Below are positions 50,801-62,800 of a stretch of DNA of 64,000 bases, in pieces. Position 1 is the first letter of the stretch, and every line of letters begins with the position of its first letter. Below the pieces are notes generated by a model that saw only the letters and a program-made list of their open reading frames with translations, did not search any database and was not told the origin of the DNA. Source of the stretch: Liolophura sinensis (lineage: Eukaryota > Mollusca > Polyplacophora > Chitonida > Chitonidae); NCBI RefSeq assembly GCF_032854445.1, contig NC_088304.1:12537704-12601703 (forward strand), given 5' to 3'. Position numbers and translations under genes: made by a program.

Positions 50801-53800
50801 AAAGAAAAATTGACCTGTTGAGACCATTGAATTTAGACAGTTTGTTCATTTTGAAAGGGAGCCTCTCCGACCGAGGAGGTTAGCACGCCAGCATGGTGCA
50901 GTGACCCATAAGCCTCTTACCACTGCAGCCACTGAGTTTAAATCCATCTCATGCTGACTTCCTCTCTGGGCGTATGTGTGAAGGTCTTCCACCAACCTGC
51001 GGATGGTCGAGGGTTTCCCCCAGGCTCTGCATAGTTTCCCCCCGCCATAGCGTTAGCCAGTGTCATACAAGTGAAATATTTTGGGTATTTCGTAAACACC
51101 ACTCAAATAAGTAAATCATTTTAGTATCTTTTTTAATATATATTTCAGATCAAATTGGAGAAATCGCTGCCAATCTGTTCGCAAAAGACATTCTTGTGAA
51201 GACTGGGTTTGAAAGCAAGGCCAGACCTCTGATTGGTCCATTTACAGTGAATTCTGATTGTGTAGTCCAATGGGGAGACCACAGTGGCCCTGATTGGCTG
51301 CCAAAAGTTACCATGGTTACAGATATGGGACTGGTAACCATAGAGATAGGTCAGGAGCATATTCTCTGTATGGAGATGCTGCAAGAACACATCGTAGAAT
51401 TTCTGCAGGTAAATGTCGTTGTAAAGCACATTTGATGGGCACAAATTTGGCTAAATTTAAAGATATTGCTACTGGTTCAACAAAAAACCCCTCTAAAGCA
51501 ATGTTTACGTTTTTATGAAAAATGAAAATTTTGCTAAAAAAATGACAGTTCTGAAAAAAGGCATATGTTTTAACTCATAATAACTTCTGTATTTCTTGCT
51601 CAAATTTCAATAAAAGTGTCATCAATGAACTTGCCTTTTAGGAAAAGCTTAGTGCCCCTCATTTGGACTCAGATTTTTAGCTTTTTGCATTAATTTGACA
51701 TGTGTAAGTGACATGCATTTAGACTTTTTTTTATGTTGGATTTTTTCAACATAAAATGGAATTTTTAGGGGCCAACTAATGGCCAAGTTTTGTACCAAAG
51801 TTTGTAAAAAATCATGTAAAATTTGGCTGATTCTAGTCATTACCTTTCCCAAATTCAGATTTATGATTTGGTTCACATGTTGTTTGATTCTGTGATCACG
51901 TTGTCTTTGTATATTTCTACTTAGCCTGAAGGTCAAGGAACTGACCAATCCTCTGCCAGCTTGCCGTCACATGACCGTCCTCAGGTGCCTGTCAAAGTGA
52001 AGTTATCAGAGGATTTTATCATCAGTCAGACTCAAGATGACCTGAAGACAGGGACATTCCAGTACATCGTAGACGAAGGTTTGCTTTTTCTGTCAGAGTT
52101 CTTTTTGTACGTGTATTATTACGTGTATTGTATAAAAACTAGGTGTTATTGATACTCTGTTACACTTTGGATTTTCCTCCTGAGTACAACTCTGATGTCC
52201 AAGTAAATGGTACATGCTTCGGAACACTACTCAGGTCACCACTTTCGATGTCCTTTTATTGAATTATTTGTGTTTTCACGAGTGCTCATCTCACGTGTCA
52301 GTCAACTACATAAACGCAGACAACAATAAAATCATGCAAATAAATAAACAAGACAGTATGGTGCAAACAGATAAATTTATGTAAAAACTAAATAGTTTGA
52401 GAAACCTTTTTACTACAGTAACAGAAAATTCTTCCCAATGTTTGCAATTTGATACGGGTAGAGTCAGTAAGATGTATGGGTTAAAGCACTTAATTCAACA
52501 ATTAGGGTAAGTGTTCATTATCAATTTCCTCCAGATTTTCACATTTTAGGGCAATAAATCGAAGGCGCTATGGCAGCGTCAAAACAAGGTGTTTGGTAAT
52601 CATGCTTTACAGTACTCAGTGAAGAATGTGTCCACCGTTAGCGTTATGAAGAGTGTCAACTGCATTACTGACCACACGCCGACACAGCTCCTGGATTGTT
52701 GCCCTAAAATGTGAAAGAAGTTAAAGGTTTCTCAAACTGTTTTCACATAAATTTAATTGTTTGCGCCATATTGTCTTGTTTATTATTTATTTACTAGTAT
52801 AAATAATTTGTTTGTTCCAAGGATTTCTGATATCAGTAGTTGGCATTCTGTAATATTAAATTTGGATTCTACATTGTGGTACATGTAGTCAAAAATGAAT
52901 AAGTACATTATTGTGCATGTTCTGCCTATCCGTAGGTGAGGGTCTTCACCCTAACCCTGGGGAAATTGTGTTTGGGGTGGAGTCTGATGCCGGTGACAGC
53001 ACAATGACATGGAGTTATCACCAACCAAGAGTTATCTCCCATTTCTCTGTCAGTCCTGTGCCATTTAACATCTCAGAAGACGAAACGTCAGGTCAAAGTC
53101 CTTCCTCGCCTAAGGTTAGATTTAAGGACATGTTGAAAGCCAGAAAAAAAAAAGTAGCCATTTCTTAAATTAGTTGACTTAGAATGAAAACAGAATTATG
53201 TATATTTACATGTAGTGGCATATAGGAATTTTTATTCAGGCAGCTGGCTTATGGCATCAATTACTCTTCAAACACAGGTGATTAATTTTAAAAAGGAGTT
53301 TTCTGGATTTTTGTTCTTTAATTATCTATTGGGGAGAGGTAGGTAAATCCATTTTAATAGCAAGTGAGAAACAGTACTCAGCTGTGACTGATGACCAAGA
53401 TAGGAATATTGACACCTGGATGATGTACAAGGGCAAGATAATCCTTGTCCCCTGAGACAGCTCTAGTCAAATTCCTGATAGAGATTGACTGGTTAAATTT
53501 TTTTTACAAAATTGACAAACAGCTGATAGGGGTCACATCCTGTCATAGGCCCCTGAAACAGGATTTTTCACTACTTTTGCCCAGTGTGCATCCGCCAGCA
53601 TTTCCTAAAAAACTCACAGATTTATGCCTAGAATAAAACTTTGAAGCCTCCGCTACAAAATGGTATCTCTTAACAAGTAGAAAAAACGAAAAAAGGAGCC
53701 CAGAGGAGCAAAAGAAAATACATTTATATCTAAAGAAGGAAGGGATTAATTTCATAGTTCCTGACCCAGAAGTATTAATTGTGGACTGTAGGCATCTTGG

Positions 53801-56800
53801 TCATGAACCAAATCTAAGTATGGCTGCCCTCTGACATGGACCAAACAGTGACAGATATTCCACTATATGTTTTTGCATTTATCACATTAAGCTACCAGCG
53901 TGCCTTTCATTAATATTCAAGTACATTTAATGATTTCTGCCCCGTATTATTACAGATCCCATGCACGCTTCAATACTGGGATGTGATGGGGAGAGAGTTT
54001 GTGGACTATCAAGAGTTTTTCCTGTCAGAGGATAAAACATGTCTGCTGTCTCTGCCAGAGGTGAAGCCTCATGTCAATAATCTGGTGGTGGCCCTGATGT
54101 GGAGGGTGGTTATGTCGGGTCATATGGATCAGGAGGAAGAAGAGGCTGAGTAAGTATGGTTATCTCCCCTTGTAAATCTTCTATTTGTCTGGATCCCATC
54201 TTTCCCATCACACAAAATTTTGACAAATTAGACAACATCAAAAAGTTGCTAAAAAAAATCCAACTAAAAGAGGTAATAGGTGGTGTCATCTGTCTAAAGC
54301 ACAGCTCTCATCACACCTGATGGACTCAAGGCATGCTCAAATCCAGCTCTTTGGAAGTTCTCTCAGTTTCCTGAATAAGGGTTGTAGTTAACTGTGAACA
54401 TTAAGGTTTCCTCCTTATGAGACAACCACTGTATGCATTTGAGTGAATAAATCAGGTACATGTACCTGGAGAAGTGTTATTTATTTTTTTTTTTTTTGGT
54501 TTTTTTTTAACCCCAGTTTTCTCCATGCATAAAACTGGGCATCGTTGTATAAGTGAAAAATTTGAGTATTGCATTCTATTTGCAATCCACTAAATAAGCA
54601 GATATTTTTCTCAGGTTCACTTCAGCAGTTAGGTTATGGGTGGGAAAACAAACAGTACTAGTAATTTAGTGACGAGCATTGGCCTGATGTCCTGGAACTC
54701 ACATCAGCTCACAATTCATTCAGTTAATCCAGACTCACGTGTATATTACTCAGGAGAATCCTATGGTTCATTTCTGTCCCCATTGTTACCGTGGTTACAG
54801 AGAGAGGACATCGACCAGTTCTTCAGTGAGAAGCAGCTGTATGGTACTGCCCATGTCCCTGGCGGCGTGTATCCGGGTGGACTCGTGCTTTGTCCCAAGT
54901 CTCATCCCCACCCTACAGGTCTCTCTGTCTGTCTCCCTCATTGAGGTCCATCTGAGCAACCATCTGCAGCAAATGGGTGATGGTAAGTAGGAAAGTGCAG
55001 TAGGTTATCATTTCATTTTCTCATTGGTCACACCACTGTAGCAGCATCAGAGACGCAGAAAGCTCACACAGTCTAAATTTATATATGAGAGTTTAGAATA
55101 GTGTTATTCATTTTCAATAAGGGGTCTCTGTAGCCTAGTGTTATTCATTTTCAATAAGGGGTCTCTGTAGCCTAGTGTTATTCATTTTCAATAAGGGGTC
55201 TCTGTAGCCTAGTGTTATTCATTTTCAATAAGGGGTCTCTGTAGCCTAGTGTTATTCATGTTTTTTTTTTTTTTTGACGACGGCCAGCATTATGGTGGGT
55301 GGAAACCGGGCACGACCGGGGGAAACCCACGACCATCCGCAGGTTGCTGACAAACCTTCCCACGTACGGCCGGAGAGAAAGCCAGCATGAGCTGGACTTG
55401 AACTCACAGCGACCGCATTGGTGAGAGACTCCTGGGTCATTGTGCTGCGCTAGCGCGCTAACCAACTGAGCCACGGAGGCCCCCTATTCAGTTTCAATAA
55501 GGGGTCTCAGTAGCCTAGTGGTTAGTGAGCTGGCACAACACAATGGCCTAAAAGTGCCTCACCAGTGTGGTCGCTGTGAGCCAGCCACGGGATCTAGGCA
55601 TAAAAATGGGTTTTACCCCATTCCTGCCAATGTGCCCCCCCCTTCCCCCCTCCCCCCCCACACAATAATGCTTGCTGCTGCCGTATTTATGAAGCGATAG
55701 TGATAAATTCTTGAGCAGCGTGTAAGTCTCTAATAAAGTAAATAAATACTAAATACTAATCAGTCTCAGTATGTTTGTCTGGCTAGGTCATGACTAAAAG
55801 TTGTCTGTGTGTTGTTTCAGTTATCACTTGTTTAGGTGTTGTTGCTAAACTGTTTATTGAATTAAAGCCATTGAATATAAACTAGTCGTGACTCATTGTT
55901 ATACATGTAGAATATCCCACTACATCTTTTTTTTTAATAGTGTCATTGTAAGGAATGTGTTTTCTGTTGTACTCACATTTTGTAGAGTATTTGAGTGTTT
56001 TTTATATTTGGGGAAATACATATTTTGTATCTTTCAGTCATACCCACCAAACTTCAGCCATACTTTGCTGATTCTTTGGCCCCTCTTGACCAAGAGTTTG
56101 GTGTGATCATCATTGACAACCCTGGTGTTATTATATCCAGGGTTCAGGGCCAGCAAGCCCGAACTACCATTGGAGTAAGTATTTCACAATACACATGTTA
56201 CAGGGCCTGCATTCCAGTTTCCTCCACCCATAAACCTTTCTGGCAAGACAAATTGTGTATACATGTATGTATGTGGAAAAGTCTTGAGCACAGCTTTAAA
56301 TACCATTGAAATAAATATTAAATAAATAAATAAATCACGTGAGAACTACAAAAGGTGAAATCAGATACAGAGATAACCATCGACAAGGTTTAATGGTACA
56401 TGTATTTTTTAAAGTGAATTGATTTGAATATCTTTTGATATTCTCTAAAATCTTGTTACAAAAAAAAGAAAAAATGGTGCCTGGATAAAGTTTCTGTCAT
56501 AATCTTTAAATTTTGAGGTCTGCATTATTGCGTTTTAGGAGCACATGATTGATTCATTGATGAATTGTTGGCGAAGAATGTTTCAAGAATGTTTCACTCA
56601 TACAACAGCAGTCAGTGTGGCAGAGGAAACTGTCGTACCTGACACGTTTATTTATTTATTTATTTGATTGGTGTTTTACGCCATACTTAAGAATATTTCA
56701 CTAATATTTCATGGTGACGGCCAACATTATGGTGGGAGGAAATCGGACAGAGCCCGGAAGAAACCCACAACCATCCGCAGGCTGCTTACAGCCAGAGAAG

Positions 56801-59800
56801 AAGCCAGCTTGTACCTGGAATAAACCACTGGCCTGTGGCAAGTAACTGAAATATTGTAGATGACCATAAATTGAAGTAATGTAAGTAATCACTTGCAGAT
56901 TTCAGCAGCCGCGCAGCTGGATGTAGTGGAATATAAGTTTCTGACCAGACAGACTGTCATAGAATCCACAAGTTTCCACGGCAACCTGACCATCTTTCCT
57001 GAAGATCAGGTATATTTAGATTTACAGGTTTTAACACGAGGTTCAGTTGTACGTCAAAATAGTTCCTGTGTATTTCTGTGTCTGTTGAAATCAGTATTCA
57101 CATCACATGTATGTTTGTAAGATTTTGTCCTGTGCAGAACAAGAAACAGGCCCAGGTGTTCCGTTCAATGGAAGTCTTGTTTTCGCCTCAGTTGATGAGT
57201 CCCTTGAAGTTGCCAGGTTTGTCAGGTACACTAAGAACTGTGATGGCCTTGACTATGAGCCCACAGATTCCTTCACCCATAAACCTGAGATGAAATTTCA
57301 AGAAGTAACATTAGGAATTAAGAAAAACAATAATTATTATTAGATTGTAATTACCACTGTTGAAAAAACTTATCAGAGTTGACGTGACTTTATGCTATTT
57401 GTTTTTCAGAGTCTTACTGTGGACTGTGCTGTTGATATTGAGCCAATGTTAGTGAGGCTGGGTAAAGGTGCTGTACACACACTGGACTGTGCTGCTCAGG
57501 TGTTCTCACAGGTGAGTAGATTTGACTGTGGACTGTCATACTGATGTTAGTGAGGTTGGGTAAAGGTGCTGTACACACACTGGACTGTACTGCTCAGGTG
57601 TTCTCACAGGTGAATAGATTTGACTGTGGTCTATGCTGTTGATGTTGAGCCGATGTTAGGGAGACTGAGTAAAGGTGCTGTACACACACTGGACTGTGCT
57701 GCTCAGGTGTTCTCACAGGTGAGTAGATTTGACTGTGGACTGTCATACTGATGCTAGCGAGGCTGTTTAAAGATGATGTACACACACTGGACTGTGCTGC
57801 TCAGGTGTTCTCACAGGTGAGTAGATTTGACTATGGACTGTCATACTGATGTTAGTGAGGCTGGGTAAATGTGCTGTACACACGCTGGACTGAGCTGCTC
57901 AGGTGTTCTCACAGGTGAGTAGATTTGACTGCGGACTGTCATACTGATGTTAGTGAGGCTGGGTAAAGATGCTGTACACACACTGGACTGAGCTACTCAG
58001 GTGTTCTCACAGGTGAGTAGATTTGACTGTGGACTGTCATACTGATGTTAGTGAGGCTGGGTAAAGATGCTGTACACACACTGGACTGTGCTGCCCAGGT
58101 GTTCTGACAGGTGAGTAGATTTGAATGTGGACTGTCATACTGATATTAGTGAGGCTAGCAAAAGGTGCTGTACACACACTGGACTGTGCTGCTCAGGTGT
58201 TCTCACAGGTGAGTAGATTTGACTGTGGACTGTCATACTGATGTTAGTGAGGCTGGGTAAAGATGATGTACACACACTGGACTGTGCTGCTCAGGTGTTC
58301 TCACAGGTGAGTAGATTTGACTGTGGACTGTCATACTGATATTAATGAGGCTAGGAAAAGGTGCTGTACACACACTGGACTGTGCTGCTCAGGTGTTCTC
58401 ACAGGTGAGTAGATTTGACTGTGGACTGTCATACTGATATTAATGAGGCTGGGTAAAGGTGCTGTACACACACTGGACTGTGCTGCTCAGGTGTTCTCAC
58501 AGGTGAGTAGATTTGAATGTGGACTGGATGCTGATGTTAATGAGGCTGGGTAAAGATGCTGTACACACACTGGACTGTGCTGCTCAGGTGTTCTCACAGG
58601 TGAGTAGATTTGACTGTGGACTGGATGCTGATGTTAGTGAGGCTGGGTAAAGGTGCTGTACACACACTGGACTGTGCTGCTCAGGTGTTCTCACAGGCGA
58701 GTAGATTTGACTGTGGACTGTCATACTGATATTAATGAGGCTGGGTAAAGGTGCTGTACACACACTGGACTGTGCTGCTCAGGTGTTCTCACAGGTGAGT
58801 AGATTTGAATGTGGACTGGATGCTGATGTTAATGAGGCTGGGTAAAGATGCTGTACACACACTGGACTGTGCTGCTCAGGTGTTCTCACAGGTGAGTAGA
58901 TTTGACTGTGGACTGGATGCTGATGTTAGTGAGGCTGGGTAAAGGTGCTGTACACACACTGGACTGTGCTGCTCAGGTGTTCTCACAGGTGAGTAGATTT
59001 GAATGTGGACTGGATGCTGATGTTAATGAGGCTGGGTAAAGATGCTGTACACACAGTGGTCAGACTATTGTAAGTGTGTTTCCTTTCTTTAATGTATTTT
59101 ATGTATAAAAGGACTTTTTTCATCTGTGAACCCATGTATTGCTAAAAAAAAACACCCATGAAACATTCAGAAAATTAATATGCAAGGTATATATATATTG
59201 TCAAACATACATTTACAGAATATCCTTTGAAATGTCCTATTGAAAAATGTTTTTCCTACATATGTATTATTATTTTTACACTGGTTAATATAACACAGTG
59301 AGATAAGTAATGTTATTTGAATAATTATACACTCATGTTCTTGTTATGTGATGTTCTAGATGTTGACTGACAACATAGGAGAGCCTTCACCGAGAATCAT
59401 CTTCAACCATTACATCATCTGCAACAACACTCAGCAGAGCATTCGCTTTGGACAGGTGAGGAGTCTTTATCTGATCACAGATTTAATAGCTACAAATACT
59501 TTGTATGGTGAAATTGTCATATTTTAACTTCCATATGAAACATAGTTTGATTCGCATGATCAGTGAGTACCTTTTTCTAGGATGCATTGTGCCACGTTTC
59601 CATAAGTGCGTTTGCATTACGCCATGTGGTTACTCGACGCATTTGTTACAGTGTTTCAATGTTTTCCCTGGCCCATGTGTTGACAACTTCAATTCTTCTT
59701 CTCAACTGATCCACTTGCTGTACTAATACCATGTCCGATTTATTAAATATGGGACATTTCCCATTTAATCTATGTTAATGCTTTTCTTAAAGAATCGAGC

Positions 59801-62800
59801 GGAGTCTGTGGATGAGCGGCCAAGTATTTCCGTTCTAGGAAAACTTTACAGACAAGTAATTGCAAATGCAACGACATGTCTGTGAAAACACAGAATTACA
59901 TGGCAAATCTGGTGTGTTGATTAATCTCTATAGAACTGGGTGCTAGTTGCACATCTAAGTTTATAATAGTACACATACACAAATGATTGTTACATTCTCT
60001 GCCAGGGAAGATTTTCATTTACAAGATTTGAGAAAATCAACCATTGTGTTCAAGAAAGTTCTACTGGAACCAAGCTGTTTGAAAATGTTTTTTTTTTTTT
60101 GTTTTGAGTTGAATAACAGTTGAATAAAGTATATCATGTACATATATGAGGTCTCCATGGTGGTTAGCAGGGGGTTAGCAGGTGGCTAGCAGATTAGCGG
60201 GTGGTTAGCAGGTGGTTAGTAGGTGGTTAGCAGGTTAGTAGGTGGTTAGCAGGTTAGCAGGTGGTTAACAGGCTAGCAGGTGGTTAGCAGGTGGTTAGTA
60301 GGTGGTTAGCAGGTGGTTAACAGGTGGTTAACAGGTTAGCAGGTGGTTAGCATGTAACAGGTGGTTTGCAGGTTAGCAGATGGTTAGCAGGTTAGCTTAA
60401 CAAAGCCTAAAAATAGAAATGACTGAAGCCTTTGTCTGTGAATCTGATTTTCCCTGCCATTCCACCATTAAAGTCTGAGCATTGTGTCATTTGCCTAAGA
60501 ATAAACAATTTTTTTTATAACTTTTATAACTGAATTGGTCTGTCCATGGCAATGTGTGTGCTGTGTTTCAGGTGGGCAGTGATGAGAATGTGTGTGTGCA
60601 GAGCAGAGAGATGAACCTGTACAGCTGGAGGACACAGACACTGCCACAGGTAACTGACATGTCACCGTTTTATGAAATATCATCTCAAGTGACAGTTATT
60701 AATAAATAATAGTTACTTCAGGTTGAGTTTATTTTTTTTTTTATGTGTGATGTTTTCAAGATGCACATGAACATTGCACATTTTGCGAAAGTGGGTGTGC
60801 CCTGATCGAGAGAAGGGAGAAGTTAAGTGGGGAGGAGTGTAATAGGAGATCTGGAAAAGTCTGAAATTTGAAAAAGACTTTTCCAGGCCTTGGAAAAACA
60901 TGGAGAATAAGGTGTTTTTTGTAGTTGGGCCTGGAAAAGCCTTGGAATTGAGACTGCGGGACCAGTCTGAGCAACTGTGTGTCGTATGTTGATATTCTCT
61001 TTAGCAAATTTGTTGTACAACTTTTGTAAATTTTTACAGTGAGTTTTTACAAACGTCTGGAAATTTTAAAAATTTAAGGCATGTGAATTCTGCTTTCATG
61101 TCAGTTGATTGAGTGTTGGATTTCTGATGTAGAGTTCTAAGTTAAAATCCAAAAACATCTGTCAGCTATTACACATTGAGATTGTAAAACTGATGTTTGT
61201 TTCCAGAGACTCCACCTGTGTTTAGACGGCTCCAAGTGGCAGTGGTGTGAACCTTTCAGTGTGACCAATCAGCGCACATTTGTGAGGCGTGTGAACACGG
61301 CAGAACAGACATATACGGTGGTCATCAAGGTCAAACACCTGTCCAACGTACACACACAGGTAATTATCACATGATCTTGAGTTTGTGAGGCGTTTGAACA
61401 GGGCAGAGCAGATGTATACTGTTGTCATCCGTGTGAAACACCTGTCCAGCCTTCACACACAGGTAAATATCACACGATCTTGAGTTTGTGAGTTGAGTGA
61501 ACACAGCAGCACAGACGTATACTGTTGTCATCCAAGTGAAACACCTGTCCAACATTCACACACAGGTAAATATCACACTATCTTGAGTTTGTGAGTTGAG
61601 TGAACACAGCAGAACAGACGTATACTGTTGTCATCCGAGTGAAACACCTGTCCAACATTCACACACAGGTAAATATCACACGATCTTGAGTTTGTGAGTT
61701 GAGTGAACACAACAGAACAGACGTATACTGTTGTCACCTGAGTGAAACACCTGTCCAACATTCACACACGGGTAAATATCACACGATCTTGAGTTTGTGA
61801 GTTGAGTGAACACAGCAGAACAGAGGTGTACTGTTGTCATCCAAGTGAAACACCTGTCCAACATTCACACATGGGTAAATATCACACGATCTTGAGTTTG
61901 TGAGTTGAGTGAACACAGCAGAGCAGATGTATACTGTTGTCATGTAAGTGAAACACCTGTCCAACACTCACACACAGGTAAATATCACACGATCTTGAGT
62001 TTGCGAATTGAGTGAACACAGCAGAACAGAGGTGTACGGTGGTCATCAAGATAAAACACATGTCCAGCGTACACACACAGGTAAATAACACACGATCTTG
62101 AGTTTGTGAATTGAGTGAACACAGCAGAACAGATGTATATTGTGGTCATCATGGTCAAACACCTGTCCAACGTTCACACACAGGTTGAGTAGTCTACCAG
62201 AATATCATTTGAGTTTTGTCAAGTTTGTTGGATTCCAGTGAACATTGCAGATTGCTTCAAAGCAATGATATTTTAGAATTTTTTGCTAAAATAAGTTATG
62301 TGAGTAGAGGTCATGTGACAATACATTGATTTATTTATTTGTTTATTTGGTTGGTGTATTACGCCGTACTCAAGAATATTTCACTTACACAACTGCCGCC
62401 AGCATTATGGTGGGAGAAAACCAGGCAGAGCTTGGAAACCCATGATGACCGCAGGTTGGCAGACCTTCTCACATGTGACAATATAAGGACTAGATCTATA
62501 CTTTATGAGGGTAATGCACAGTGAAGCAATCATTGGCATATGATGTTTTCATCTTTAGAAAAGGCATAGTCTTTTTTTTACCTCATGAATACCGTAGTCT
62601 TTTTAATTGCAATAAAACTATGATCAGATATTTTTTTAGGTCAATAAAAGACATCTGTCTGTTTAATTACAGATATGTGTTGCATCCTTTTTGGCATGGT
62701 AGTGTTTAGTTCTCATCAAAGAGCCTTTGTTATGCACTTGTACTTTTACAGGTCATCATCAGTGGTCAGTTGATGGTGTCCAGTCGACTCTCCCACACCC

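Noticed and set aside
61573-62170. Series of ~62-codon minus-strand frames spaced 103 bp apart
   Set aside because: Antisense shadows of the exon 35-derived array.
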